The notes under the pieces are model-generated. The model was not told where the DNA came from, made no database searches, and saw only the letters and a program-made list of their open reading frames with translations. Below, in pieces: positions 28,679-38,302 of a stretch of 64,000 nt of DNA. How positions within the stretch are numbered: the stretch's first letter is position 1; every line of letters begins with the position of its first letter. Both the position numbers and the translations under genes were made by a program. Origin of the DNA: Anaerolineaceae bacterium (GTDB lineage Bacteria > Chloroflexota > Anaerolineae > Anaerolineales > Anaerolineaceae); contig PABH01000051.1 in assembly GCA_002702705.1 (NCBI GenBank), forward strand, positions 41,421-105,420, read 5' to 3'.

Positions 28679-29551
28679 TTATCGGACCGAACCGCGCTTA
28701 AGATAAGCCGGATAGGAATGCACAACCAAGCCACTCGCGAGCATTAACAAACCAATCACCGCCAATATGGGTAATTGGGCATAATATCCTTTAACAAACC
28801 CGATGATATTAAAATATAAATGAAATACCAACGGTACCACAAAAACAACCCAATCCAAGCGTTTGGCGGGAATAATGGTTGGTCTTGCACTAAACACCAT
28901 CACAATTCCCAACCAGAATAGAACCACCATACTGAAAGCCCCCATCAATTCCGTACGAATGAAGACGGTGGAGTAGACGAAATTTGTTACCCCAACCATA
29001 ATCACAGAACCAATCAACGATAATGGTACATAACCCCAGCGTTTAAAACCATTTTTATCAATCCGCCATCCCCAGGCTCTAAATAAATAAATTAACCCAC
29101 TAAAGGAAACCACCACAATATACCAGGCCCAGAAGTTTCCCCAAGGCACCCCAAACCATTGGCTGTCGATCGGGATCACCCAGTTCCAAAAACCCAACCG
29201 GATCGCAATGGCATCCATCGCCAGATCCAAATTAAGCGCCAGAAAACCAACCAAAAAAGGACGGGCATAAGTTGGCATTTCCAGGTTTTTTACAAATTCC
29301 ATGCCGCTGTAAATGATAACCGCCCAACCCAAACCAATACATAAGGGGGCACCATCAAACATGATCACAAATTGACCATACTCATAAGCCGCCAGCTGCT
29401 GCAGTGTCATCCATTCTAAAAGCACCCCATACACCACACTGAAAAACAATTCCCATACTCGAAAACGCCCCTGACGGCTGGCATGCCACACACAGGCAAT
29501 AAACAATAAAATAGTAAGTACTTCAAAAATTAAAAACTCAGTCTTTATCAT
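28679..29551 (-). CDS. Carotenoid-biosynthesis-like (CruF/DUF422-type) membrane protein
   Basis: 290 residues with about eight membrane helices. The central pattern DGAPLCIGLGWAVIIYSG, then NLDLAMDAIAIRLGFWNW and WFGVPWGNFWAWY, matches the carotenoid 1,2-hydratase-like/DUF422 family. In CruF proteins this fold hydrates carotenoid ends, but many members sit in non-carotenoid settings and no other carotenoid gene is in this window. AAGGAA precedes the ATG. Function therefore uncertain. Confidence 0.65.
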   Translation of the reverse strand: MIKTEFLIFEVLTILLFIACVWHASRQGRFRVWELFFSVVYGVLLEWMTLQQLAAYEYGQFVIMFDGAPLCIGLGWAVIIYSGMEFVKNLEMPTYARPFLVGFLALNLDLAMDAIAIRLGFWNWVIPIDSQWFGVPWGNFWAWYIVVVSFSGLIYLFRAWGWRIDKNGFKRWGYVPLSLIGSVIMVGVTNFVYSTVFIRTELMGAFSMVVLFWLGIVMVFSARPTIIPAKRLDWVVFVVPLVFHLYFNIIGFVKGYYAQLPILAVIGLLMLASGLVVHSYPAYLKRGSVR

Positions 29552-29622
29552 TAAGTTTCCTTAATACAAGAATAAATGCATAACATTCCAATTATAGGGT
29601 CAGGTTGGTTGAAACACAAACC

Positions 29623-31488
29623 TTACGGCAGGCCGTATTCTCGTTGAACCGCATCGTGATTGGCTTCAATAAGGTAAATATCCAGGTCGTTTATCGTTTC
29701 TACTTTTTGGGTGGTTTGCCGATCAAAAAAAACAGGGTCCGGGCCGCGATCCGCGATCACAAAATCTAAAGTCTGGTTTTTATCGGAGGTAGTAACCACC
29801 ACAAAAGCGCGTGAAAATGGTTTATTGCGTGAGAAGTATTCCTTGCCCAAACCATACTTTTCAAAATAAAACCACATCGGCGCATCATCAATGGCTGTAA
29901 TCACGACAATATCATCCTCTTGAAGGTTTTGTTTTAAATATAATGCTGCTTGTTCAATTGCGCCTTCTCCCTTTTGGGCTTGTGGAAATTTTTCGACCAC
30001 ATACGTCAAGCCGTTTACGAAAAACAAAAGGGCAACCACGGCGACAACAAGCGAGGATACCTTTTTTTTACCCACCCAAGGCAGCGACACAGTCCGTTTA
30101 TTTATCACTTTGGTCATTCCCGCTGCTGCCCAAATACATAACAAGGGGAAATAAAAATGCCAGGTGCGGGCATATACGTTCGGACGCTGCACAAATACCA
30201 ACAAGGTAATTACAACAATACTCACGAGTGGTAAAGAAACGCTGGACAAACTGAGTCGTTTATGAAAAATAATCGAAAGGATTAAACCCTTAACAAGCAA
30301 CAAACCAATGCCAGGTAAAGCACCCCAGTTTAATACCTGCCAGGTTTCCTGCATCCGAACCAACAACGTTTGTCCATATAATTCCTTTGAGATGGCTTCC
30401 ACGTAGGGGTTGGCAAACAAACTGGATACGCCCCAATTACGAAAGATGGCTAAATACAAGGCCATCCCTAAACCTGCTGCCAGCAGACCGGAACCGATCG
30501 TGTAAACCGCAAAACTAAATTTGGTGTAAGACCCGGAAAAATCGTTGAATAACCAGGTGGCAGCCAGCCAGACATATAACACAGCCAGTGGATATGCCAT
30601 AATTGGCAGGGTGTAAAAACCCAATGCACCAAAGATACCTAGTAAAAACCAAACTACGCGGTTTTTTCTGGTTTTGGTTATATCCGCACAAATAAAAATT
30701 AACAACGTAAAAAGTGCCAACAATGAATATCCTCTGGCACGTACTGAATAGCCAATTAAGTCCGGCAAAACGGCGATCATCAACCCTGCCAACAAAGCGG
30801 TTTGTTTCCCATACCAGCGCCGGGCCAAAAGATATCCCAAGGGTGCCAGAAATATCCCCGACAAAAAAGCAGGCAGGCGCACCACCCACTCTTTTGCGCC
30901 AAATATACTATAAAAAAGATGCACCAAAAAAGTGTGAAAAACATGGTTATTCGGAAAATGATAATCTGACAAACCATTTACCAGAGGCTCAAAAGCAAAT
31001 ACAACAGAAGTATATGATTCGTCATGCTCCATCGGCTGCCACAACAACCCAATCCGCATCAAAAATGCCAGCGTCACCAAAACAACCAAAATCAAAATAG
31101 TCTTTTTATCAAGACTGGACCGAATATCTTTAAATCCGGTTTTCCAATCCTTGAAAAAAGCTTGAATAAAAACAGAGAATTGCTTAAACCACAAAAAAAA
31201 TAGTTTTTTTGTGTGGTGGAATTGGTAAAGAGCAAATAAATCAAAACCAAGAATAACAAAACCAAAAATCAAGAGGGGCAACCTGATTTTCCCAAACAAA
31301 ACAGGGGTAAAACTTTCAAGTCTCCCATCAGCCGCCAGCCTGTTTACCCAACCTGCAACCTGAGGATAAGGAAGCAGGGCAGCAATCACCACGATTAATA
31401 AGATGGAAAATATAATTATTAATACTGTTTTTAAAACAATAGAAAAAATCCGTTGACTGTATTCATTTTGTAGTATGTTTTTTGTCAT
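29623..31488 (-). CDS. GT39/ArnT-like membrane glycosyltransferase
   Basis: 621 residues. Two N-terminal membrane helices precede a GT-C core beginning near residue 130. The first outside loop contains MEHDESYTSVVFAF and FPNNHVFHTFLVHLFY, followed by EWVVRLPAFLSG, the signature order of dolichyl/undecaprenyl-phosphate sugar transferases. About 12-13 helices, then an outside C-terminal domain of 130 residues. Likely transfers a lipid-linked sugar to an acceptor outside the cell. It is divergent from the PucR gene and 71 bases after the CruF-like gene, so the two may be co-transcribed. Confidence 0.82.
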   Translation of the reverse strand: MTKNILQNEYSQRIFSIVLKTVLIIIFSILLIVVIAALLPYPQVAGWVNRLAADGRLESFTPVLFGKIRLPLLIFGFVILGFDLFALYQFHHTKKLFFLWFKQFSVFIQAFFKDWKTGFKDIRSSLDKKTILILVVLVTLAFLMRIGLLWQPMEHDESYTSVVFAFEPLVNGLSDYHFPNNHVFHTFLVHLFYSIFGAKEWVVRLPAFLSGIFLAPLGYLLARRWYGKQTALLAGLMIAVLPDLIGYSVRARGYSLLALFTLLIFICADITKTRKNRVVWFLLGIFGALGFYTLPIMAYPLAVLYVWLAATWLFNDFSGSYTKFSFAVYTIGSGLLAAGLGMALYLAIFRNWGVSSLFANPYVEAISKELYGQTLLVRMQETWQVLNWGALPGIGLLLVKGLILSIIFHKRLSLSSVSLPLVSIVVITLLVFVQRPNVYARTWHFYFPLLCIWAAAGMTKVINKRTVSLPWVGKKKVSSLVVAVVALLFFVNGLTYVVEKFPQAQKGEGAIEQAALYLKQNLQEDDIVVITAIDDAPMWFYFEKYGLGKEYFSRNKPFSRAFVVVTTSDKNQTLDFVIADRGPDPVFFDRQTTQKVETINDLDIYLIEANHDAVQREYGLP

Positions 31489-31592
31489 ACGCCGCTCGGA
31501 ATAGATTTTTTGATGTATGATTAATAATAATCATCCTATCCTCCGATTTTAACCGCATTTTCCACTTTTGGTAAAAATCAAACGAGACTCCT

Positions 31593-33152
31593 ATGAATTT
31601 AATCCAACTTATCCAATCAACCATTCCGGAAAACTATGAATGGTTAACACCGCAGCAGAACCCGCTCATTCAATGGGTTTCTTCCAATTTAAGTGAAACC
31701 CAACCATCCGATTTATTATTAATATCTTCACAAGCGGAATGGGATGACCTTCTTAATCAGAAAAATCCAGCCTTACAACCTGGCGCTGTTTTATGGACTG
31801 CTCCGCATTTATCTTTTCCTGAAAAAGGAACTATTCCTTTCCCGGTTCTTTCGTTAAAAAAAGCGCTGCCATTAAGGAAAATCCATCAGGAGCTCACAAA
31901 AAAATTATTGGATCTCAGCAGTACGCAGCTGGAACGCCGGTTGGCAATTCAGGAACAGCTTTCGAAACAAACCGCAGAGGGTGAGGACGTGCAAGCTCTG
32001 GCGCGCACCATGCAAACCATCAGCGGGCATGCGGTATTAATCCAGGATAAACGGTTAGATGCAATTGCCGCTTACCCAACCCCCGGCATGTTGGATGTCT
32101 GGCTTGATATTGTTGCTTCTCTGTCAGACTCCAACAGTCTACCCTTACCCCTTCAAAACCGAAAACAAGCAGGTGAGTTACAATCTCCTTTATTACAGGA
32201 ACTTTCCGGCGGTTTGGCCCGGCTGGTCATTCCCATCATCGTTGGGCAGGTTGCCCGTGGTTACCTCTCTATCATTAATTTACGTGATTCGCTCGATACG
32301 ATTGACCAGATCACCGCCGAGGAAGGCGCCCGTTTTTGCGCGATTAAGATGTCACACACCAAAGCCATCCGCGAAACGGAAAAAAAATTACAAAGTAACC
32401 TGTTGAATGCCTTGCTGCACGGTATTTTATCTTCCCGGGATGCCGAATTGTGGTTTCAGGCGGTCGGTTTGGATGAAAACCAGGCCCATATTCCCCTACA
32501 GTTTGCCTGGGACAGCGATAACCCACCTTCTCGCCGTCGACTGGAAACCATCATCAATGGGATTATTCAAAAACGGAATCTGGTCGTGATTCTTAATCCT
32601 ACCGGAGATAAGGTGATTTGTTTTTTCCAAATTCCACGTGAAAACAAACTGGCTTATGGACCCATTGAACTGGCGAAAGAAGTTTTGCAGCAAGCCCAGG
32701 AAGAATATCCACACAGCGCAGTGCGCTGCGGGATCGGCACCGCTGCCTATGACACCAACAGTTGGAGCCATTCCTTTAAAGAATCCGGTTTTGCATTAGA
32801 ACTGGCTTTCCGGCTCAAACATAACCAACCCTTTTATTATCCCGACTTATCCATCTACCGTTTGTTAATGCTGCTGGAAAACAACCCTGAACTGGAAACC
32901 TTTCAGCGGGATATGTTAGGTGAATTGTTAGAACAGGATAATAAACAAGTGCTGCTGGAAACTCTGGAAGCATATTACCAAAACGGGGGCAATCTCTCCC
33001 AAACAGCTGAGACCCTGTTTATCCACCGCAACACCCTCAGTTACCGGCTGGACCGCATCCGGGAAATTTGCAGCCTTGATCTTAATCATCCCGATACCAG
33101 TCTGGCGATGCAAATTGCCTTGCGGTTGTATCGCATGGGGAAAACGGGGTAG
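31593..33152 (+). CDS. PucR-family transcriptional regulator
   Basis: 519-residue cytoplasmic regulator. The C-terminal helix-turn-helix NGGNLSQTAETLFIHRNTLS (from about residue 467) is the PucR/CdaR-type HTH_30. It is preceded by a GGDEF-like degenerate central domain (about 290-410) and an N-terminal sensory region with an LIQDKRLDAIAAYP segment. Such proteins often control purine, sugar-acid or amino-acid use. The next downstream gene block is the ilv-leu operon, but 1.2 kb of repeats lies between, so a link to that operon is only a possibility. Confidence 0.82.
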   Translation: MNLIQLIQSTIPENYEWLTPQQNPLIQWVSSNLSETQPSDLLLISSQAEWDDLLNQKNPALQPGAVLWTAPHLSFPEKGTIPFPVLSLKKALPLRKIHQELTKKLLDLSSTQLERRLAIQEQLSKQTAEGEDVQALARTMQTISGHAVLIQDKRLDAIAAYPTPGMLDVWLDIVASLSDSNSLPLPLQNRKQAGELQSPLLQELSGGLARLVIPIIVGQVARGYLSIINLRDSLDTIDQITAEEGARFCAIKMSHTKAIRETEKKLQSNLLNALLHGILSSRDAELWFQAVGLDENQAHIPLQFAWDSDNPPSRRRLETIINGIIQKRNLVVILNPTGDKVICFFQIPRENKLAYGPIELAKEVLQQAQEEYPHSAVRCGIGTAAYDTNSWSHSFKESGFALELAFRLKHNQPFYYPDLSIYRLLMLLENNPELETFQRDMLGELLEQDNKQVLLETLEAYYQNGGNLSQTAETLFIHRNTLSYRLDRIREICSLDLNHPDTSLAMQIALRLYRMGKTG

Positions 33153-34250
33153 CCATAGTTCAAGCTCCCCAACCTCGTGAGTCACTGACCTCGAGATTTT
33201 GGAATAATGGATAGATGCTGGGCGAGTATTGCCAGTATTACCGGTAACTTTCTTAGCAAGGATTTACGTGTGCCCATCGGGTAGCTCGAGGTCTGCTCTT
33301 TCCGGACAAAAACCCAACTTTCCCTAAAAGATCCATCCTTACCTAAAACAATCCCGGCTTCTGGTGTCTCCTTGACCGCGTGAGTCACCGACCTCGAGAT
33401 TTTGGAATAATGGATAGATGCTGAGCGAGTATAGCCAGTATTACCGGTAACTTGCTTGGTAAGGATATAGCTCGAGGTCTGCTCTTTCCGGACAAAAGCT
33501 CAGCTTTCCCTAAAAGATCCATCCTTACCTAAAACAATCCCGGCTTCTGATGTCTCCTTGACCACGTGAGTCACCGACCTCGAAATTTTGGAATAATGGA
33601 TAAATGCTGGGCGAGTGCTCTTATAAGATCAGAATCCGGGCTTGTTCTTTGCTTAAGCAGCGCAATAAAAACCAAGCTCGCAAACATAACAAGTATTCCC
33701 TCACCAAAAATCCTGGCTTCGGGTACCTCCCCAACCTCGGGATTGTGGCCGCTGAAGCGCGACTTTTAAAGGACAGGGTAAGAGTCAGCACACATACCAA
33801 GACAGGTTGGGGAAACAATGAAGCTGTTTTAGGTAAAGTCGGGCTTCTGCTCTTTCCGGACAAAAGCCCAGCTTTCCCTAAAAGATCTAACCATACCCAT
33901 AAAATATCCCAGGTAATTACCTTGATTTTGAAAGAATGCCTTAAAAGCTGCGCTTTGTTACTTTCCCTGCTACGCCAAATCTCCCCATCCTCAGGATTGT
34001 GGTCTACATAGCTGCCTTTTTGCAATACCCATTTTTCAGCAAAGCAGATCGTTTGCAAGTTTCCTACGTGTGCCCGTAGGGTAGCCTGAGGTGCTCTTAA
34101 AACAGAAACCGGGCTTTCCCTTTGCTTTAAAGTCCCTCTCCATTCCTGACAAACCATTCGTAAAAAACTATTCTTTTACCCACAATCCCGGTTTCTGGTG
34201 TCTCTCAACCCAAGGTTTTGAGCCAAAACCCGCATTTTTCACTTTTAACT
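33153..34250. repeat. Degenerate mosaic repeat array, no genes
   Basis: Two near-identical units begin with GTGAGTCAC at 33177 and 33380 (203 and 186 bases long; the first carries 17 extra bases), and a third starts at 33566 and decays. Modules recur in order further on: a CCTCGAGATTTTGG-like module, GCTCTTTCCGGACAAAAGCC near 33285, 33480 and 33850, and AATCCCGGCTTCTGGTGTCT near 33351, 33536 and 34184 (last copies diverged). ACGTGTGCCCATCGGGTAGC near 33268 reappears as ACGTGTGCCCGTAGGGTAGC near 34066. Open frames across it lack ribosome-binding sites and domain features, so I call no gene. Confidence 0.8.
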
Positions 34251-34268
34251 TTTCGTTTTTAAATCCCC

Positions 34269-34287
34269 TTTGTGCAACTTGCACAAA
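34269..34287. promoter_or_regulatory. 19-bp perfect palindrome upstream of the ilv leader
   Basis: TTTGTGCAA-C-TTGCACAAA is a perfect inverted repeat with one central base, about 105 bases ahead of the leader peptide. A TACAAT -10-like element is at 34314-34319. It could be an operator for a dimeric regulator of the ilv-leu operon. No T-run follows, so it is not a terminator. Confidence 0.55.
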
Positions 34288-34391
34288 AAGAAACAGAATT
34301 TCTCTCTCATTTTTACAATAGACAAAACCCCCTCAGCGGCTTAAACTAATTCCTACAAACAAACTTTTTTAGGAAAAAGGTTACTTTCATT

Positions 34392-34502
34392 ATGTTCCAT
34401 TCTTCTGCGTTCATTATTTTGGTTGTCATTATTAGCATTCTTGGCGTAATCGTCGAGAATGATATTCAATCATGGGCAGCCATAAAGGCTGAAAGCAGAT
34501 AG
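34392..34502 (+). CDS. ilv leader peptide (attenuator, 36 residues)
   Basis: A short ORF, MFHSSAFIILVVIISILGVI then VENDIQSWAAIKAESR and stop TAG. Residues 7-21 hold six Ile, four Val and two Leu codons almost without interruption, the composition of ilv leader peptides such as E. coli IlvL. It is followed 26 bases later by a strong intrinsic terminator and then by the ilv-leu operon. When Ile, Val or Leu charged tRNA is scarce, ribosomes should stall in the run and let the antiterminator form. An AGGAAAAAGG purine stretch lies upstream. Confidence 0.85.
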   Translation: MFHSSAFIILVVIISILGVIVENDIQSWAAIKAESR

Positions 34503-34538
34503 ATCGCCAAAGGAACTGCAACAGGAAAAAGACTGCCC
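34474..34538 (+). promoter_or_regulatory. Antiterminator pairing of the ilv attenuator
   Basis: GGGCAG (34474-34479), inside the last third of the leader peptide, is complementary to CTGCCC (34533-34538), which includes most of the left arm of the terminator. Pairing of these two would prevent the terminator. A competing small hairpin CAGCC-ATAAA-GGCTG (about 34477-34491) can sequester the first strand when the ribosome has finished the leader. Confidence 0.6.
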
Positions 34539-34559
34539 AACACAGGCAGTCTTTTTTTT
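34529..34559 (+). terminator. Attenuator terminator of the ilv-leu operon
   Basis: AAGACTGCC (34529-34537) pairs perfectly with GGCAGTCTT (34545-34553) around a 7-base loop, followed by a run of T to 34559. It stands between the leader peptide and the first structural gene. Confidence 0.9.
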
Positions 34560-34590
34560 CGTAATCATAAAAATCATATTCGGAGGAAAA

Positions 34591-34782
34591 ATGCAAAACC
34601 CAAATCAGAAAGACTTAAATCAGAAAAAAATGGAAAGCCAACAGGAAGAAACCCTCTTCCCCTTCACCACAAACGAACAAGCCAATCAGTCCACGTTCAC
34701 CAGTGAACATGCCTCAGCCCAATACGATTTCGTAACCCAGGCCGGTATGCCAAGCCGCGCTTACGATACGAATCTGCGTTAG
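34591..34782 (+). CDS. Small hydrophilic protein at the head of the ilv operon
   Basis: 63 residues, very rich in Gln, Asn, Glu and Thr, with no membrane segment or known domain; it ends AGMPSRAYDTNLR. A strong GGAGG five bases ahead of the ATG argues that it is translated. It ends 15 bases before ilvD, after the attenuator, so it would be co-regulated with branched-chain amino-acid synthesis. I do not recognise it. It might serve only to couple translation into ilvD. Confidence 0.6.
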   Translation: MQNPNQKDLNQKKMESQQEETLFPFTTNEQANQSTFTSEHASAQYDFVTQAGMPSRAYDTNLR

Positions 34783-34797
34783 GGATTAAGGAAAACA

Positions 34798-36462
34798 ATG
34801 CGATCCGATACCATCAAAAAAGGCTTTGAACGTGCCCCCCATCGCGCTCTGTTAAAAGCAACCGGTGTAAAAGATGAGGATTTTAACAAACCCTTCATCG
34901 CGGTTGCCAATTCATTCATTGATATTATTCCCGGTCATGTTCACCTGCAGGAATTTGGACGATTGGTAAAAGAAACCATTCGTGCTGCTGGTGGTGTCCC
35001 TTTCGAGTTTAATACCATTGGTGTCGATGACGGCATCGCAATGGGACACGGCGGCATGAAATACAGCCTGCCCTCCCGTGAATTGATCGCCGACTCCATC
35101 GAAACCATGCTGCAATCCCATTGTTTTGACGGCATGGTCTGTATCACCAACTGCGACAAAATTGTACCCGGTATGGTGATGGGTGCGGTGCGGGTGAATA
35201 TCCCCACCGTCTTTGTATCCGGCGGTGCAATGGCAGCCGGAAAAACGCCCGAAGGACAAACGGTTGACCTGATCTCCGTTTTTGAAGGTGTGGGTGCGTT
35301 TAAAGCAGGCAAGATCAATGAAACCCAACTAAAAACCTTGGAAGATTTTGGCTGCCCAACCTGTGGGTCATGTTCCGGTTTGTTTACTGCCAATTCAATG
35401 AACTGCCTGCTGGAAGTACTTGGCCTGGCCCTGCCGTTTAATGGTACGACCCTGGCGGTTGATGAATACCGTAAAGACCTGGTTCACCAGGCTGCAGAAC
35501 GAATCATGCATCTGGTGAAAAACAACCTCCGTCCACGTGATTTGGTCACCAAAGAAGCGATTGACGATGCTTTCGCGCTGGATATGGCAATGGGCGGCAG
35601 CACCAACACGGTCTTACACACCCTGGCAATTGCCCAGGAAGCCAAAGTAGATTATCCATTAAGCCGGATTAATGAAATCGCCGACCTGGTGCCGCATATC
35701 AGTAAAGTCAGCCCCTCCGGAAAGTGGCATATGGAAGATGTGCACCGGGCCGGCGGTGTACCCGCCATCTTAAAAGAGATCACCCGCTCCAAATACAACC
35801 TCCATCTGAATCGGCAAACGGTCAGCGGTGTTACTCTCGGCGAACTAATCAAAGACAGCGAGATCACAGACGAAGACGTCATCCACCCGATCGAAAACGC
35901 CCATTCAGCAACAGGCGGGTTGGCGATCTTGTTTGGCAACCTTGCTCCCGAAGGATCCGTTGTCAAAACCGGTGGTGTAGCCGCCAGTATGCGTAAACAC
36001 ACTGGTCCAGCCTGCATTTACGAAAGCCAGGATGATGCCATCCGCGGCATCATGAACCATGAAGTACAACCCGGTGATGTAGTTGTCATTCGATATGAAG
36101 GTCCGGCAGGCGGCCCGGGCATGCAGGAAATGTTATCCCCCACCTCTGCCATCATGGGTATGGGTCTGGGTGAGTCGGTTGCGTTGATCACGGATGGCCG
36201 TTTTTCCGGCGGCACACGTGGTGCTTGTATCGGTCACGTCAGTCCGGAAGCCGCAGCCGGTGGACCAATCGCCGCCCTTAAAGATGGTGATCTGGTTGAA
36301 ATTGATTTAGAAACTCGATCTTTAAATGTAAAACTCAGTGATGAGGAAATTCAGCAGCGACTGGAAGCCTTACCTCCCTTTGAAGTGCATACCAACAGTT
36401 CCTGGCTGCGGCGTTACAGCCGTATGGTCACCAGTGCCAACCAGGGTGCTGTTTTAAAGTAA
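34798..36462 (+). CDS. ilvD: IlvD, dihydroxyacid dehydratase
   Basis: 554-residue Fe-S enzyme that dehydrates 2,3-dihydroxy acids to the 2-oxo acids of valine, leucine and isoleucine. The cluster cysteines lie in [11 protein letters not shown] near residue 119 and [18 protein letters not shown] near 187; [20 protein letters not shown] is near 465. Start ATG with AAGGAA upstream. Normal length. The iron-sulphur cluster makes it oxygen-sensitive, fitting an anaerobe. Confidence 0.97.
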   Translation: MRSDTIKKGFERAPHRALLKATGVKDEDFNKPFIAVANSFIDIIPGHVHLQEFGRLVKETIRAAGGVPFEFNTIGVDDGIAMGHGGMKYSLPSRELIADSIETMLQSHCFDGMVCITNCDKIVPGMVMGAVRVNIPTVFVSGGAMAAGKTPEGQTVDLISVFEGVGAFKAGKINETQLKTLEDFGCPTCGSCSGLFTANSMNCLLEVLGLALPFNGTTLAVDEYRKDLVHQAAERIMHLVKNNLRPRDLVTKEAIDDAFALDMAMGGSTNTVLHTLAIAQEAKVDYPLSRINEIADLVPHISKVSPSGKWHMEDVHRAGGVPAILKEITRSKYNLHLNRQTVSGVTLGELIKDSEITDEDVIHPIENAHSATGGLAILFGNLAPEGSVVKTGGVAASMRKHTGPACIYESQDDAIRGIMNHEVQPGDVVVIRYEGPAGGPGMQEMLSPTSAIMGMGLGESVALITDGRFSGGTRGACIGHVSPEAAAGGPIAALKDGDLVEIDLETRSLNVKLSDEEIQQRLEALPPFEVHTNSSWLRRYSRMVTSANQGAVLK

Positions 36463-36499
36463 TTATCATCTTATTCGTATTTTATCCCAAGGAGACAAA

Positions 36500-38194
36500 A
36501 TGAAATTATCTGGTGCAGAAATTGTTATGGAATGTTTGGTCCGTGAAGGTGTGGAAACTATTTTCGGATACCCCGGTGGGGCAACCATGCCCATGCTGGA
36601 CGCAATGTTAAACTACCCGATCCGCCACGTACTCACCCGCCATGAACAGGGCGCCGCCTTCGCGGCAGATGGATATGCCCGTTCCTCCGGCAAGGTCGGT
36701 GTTGCAATGGCAACTTCAGGCCCGGGTGCCACAAATCTGGTAACCGGCATTACCACGGCTATGATGGATTCTTCTCCGGTCGTTTTTATCACCGGGCAGG
36801 TCCACTCCACATTAATTGGCGGTGATGCTTTTCAGGAGACTGATGTAACCGGTATTACCCTGCCAATCACCAAACACAATTATCTTGTCACCAGTGCGGA
36901 AGAACTGGCGGAAGTGATAAGGGAAGCCTTTTATATCGCCCGCAGCGGACGTCCTGGGCCGGTCTTGATTGATATTTGTAAAGATGCTCAAATTGAAAAG
37001 GTGGAATTTGAATATCCGGAAGAAGAAGTCTGTTTACCCGGTTATCAACCTCCCACACATGCCACACCAGCCTCTCTTGAAGCGGCTGTAAAATTAATCA
37101 AGGAAGCAAAACGCCCGGTTATTTTAGCCGGTCATGGGGTGCTGATGTCTGGTGCGATGAGTGAGTTATATACCTTCGCAGAAAAAACACAAACCCCAGT
37201 TGCACTGACCCTGCTTGGTTTGGGTTCCTTCCCAGCCGGTCATCCCTACAATTTGGGCATGATGGGCATGCATGGCACAGCCCACAGCAACCTGGCCATT
37301 CAGAACGCCGATTTGATCCTGGCTTTTGGCATGCGTTTTGATGACCGTGTAACGGGCACCCTGCGCACATACGCCCCACGAGCCAAAAAGATTCATGTGG
37401 ATATCGACGCTTCCGAGTTTAATAAAAATGTCACCATTGATGTTGCCTTATTAGGTGATTTACGTGCCATCTTAGCCGATCTAAACCCGAAACTGGAAAC
37501 TATGGACCATCAGGAATGGCTGCAAAAAATCCAAACCTGGGTTCAAGAGAGCAACGACCGCGACATCTTGTATTGGGAAAACAGTGATAAATTACATGCT
37601 GCTCATGTCATCCATGATTTTTGGCAGCAGTCACGCGGTGAAGCCATCGTCACTACCGGTGTTGGACAACACCAAATGTGGACTGCCCAATATTACAGAC
37701 AGGAAAAACCCTATCAACTGATCACCTCCGGTGGAGCAGGATCCATGGGCTTTGGCATGCCATCCGCATTGGGTGCCTGGTTCGCCCACAAAGACCGTGA
37801 AATCTGGGCTATTGAAGGGGATGGAAGTTTCCAAATGAGCTTAAACGAATTGGCAACCCTGACTCAAGAAAACGCCAATGTTAAAATTTTGGTTATCAAT
37901 AACCGCTATTTGGGTATGGTACGCCAGTGGCAGGAATTCTTCTTTGATAAACGTTACGCTGCCACCCCCATTACAGGCCCTGATTTTGTGAAATTAGCAG
38001 AAGCGTATGGCATCCCGGCTGTGGCTGTCAGCGAACGCGGCCAGATTAAAAACGCCCTTGATTTTGCACACAATACACCCGGTCCTGTTTTGGTTGAGTT
38101 CAAAGTGGAACAAGAAGATTGTGTTTATCCGATGGTGCCCACTGGGGCAGCGCTGGATGAGATGTTACTACGTCCCAGTTTGGTTAGGGTCTAA
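36500..38194 (+). CDS. ilvB: IlvB, acetolactate synthase catalytic subunit
   Basis: 564-residue ThDP-dependent enzyme that condenses pyruvate with pyruvate or 2-oxobutyrate. The glutamate that activates ThDP lies in HEQGAAFAADGYAR (near residue 48), preceded by IFGYPGGATMPML; the ThDP/Mg motif is GDGSFQMSLNELATLTQENANVK-like, near residue 438-460. AAGGAGA precedes the ATG. The regulatory subunit ilvN follows after 108 bases. Confidence 0.96.
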   Translation: MKLSGAEIVMECLVREGVETIFGYPGGATMPMLDAMLNYPIRHVLTRHEQGAAFAADGYARSSGKVGVAMATSGPGATNLVTGITTAMMDSSPVVFITGQVHSTLIGGDAFQETDVTGITLPITKHNYLVTSAEELAEVIREAFYIARSGRPGPVLIDICKDAQIEKVEFEYPEEEVCLPGYQPPTHATPASLEAAVKLIKEAKRPVILAGHGVLMSGAMSELYTFAEKTQTPVALTLLGLGSFPAGHPYNLGMMGMHGTAHSNLAIQNADLILAFGMRFDDRVTGTLRTYAPRAKKIHVDIDASEFNKNVTIDVALLGDLRAILADLNPKLETMDHQEWLQKIQTWVQESNDRDILYWENSDKLHAAHVIHDFWQQSRGEAIVTTGVGQHQMWTAQYYRQEKPYQLITSGGAGSMGFGMPSALGAWFAHKDREIWAIEGDGSFQMSLNELATLTQENANVKILVINNRYLGMVRQWQEFFFDKRYAATPITGPDFVKLAEAYGIPAVAVSERGQIKNALDFAHNTPGPVLVEFKVEQEDCVYPMVPTGAALDEMLLRPSLVRV

Positions 38195-38302
38195 AACAAT
38201 GATAAATGGATACCCATAGGGGTAGGCTGTGACACAAGAAAGCTAATCCCGAACTCAGGTTAACCCACATTTATTAAAGAAAAGAAAGAATGGAGAAAAA
38301 TC

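Noticed and set aside
33621..34157. 178-codon minus-strand open frame and several shorter ones in the repeat array
   Set aside because: They are translations of the repeat modules, without ribosome-binding sites, start context or domain-like composition.
34269..34287. Palindrome as transcription terminator of upstream transcripts
   Set aside because: No T-run on either side and a one-base centre; an operator is more likely.
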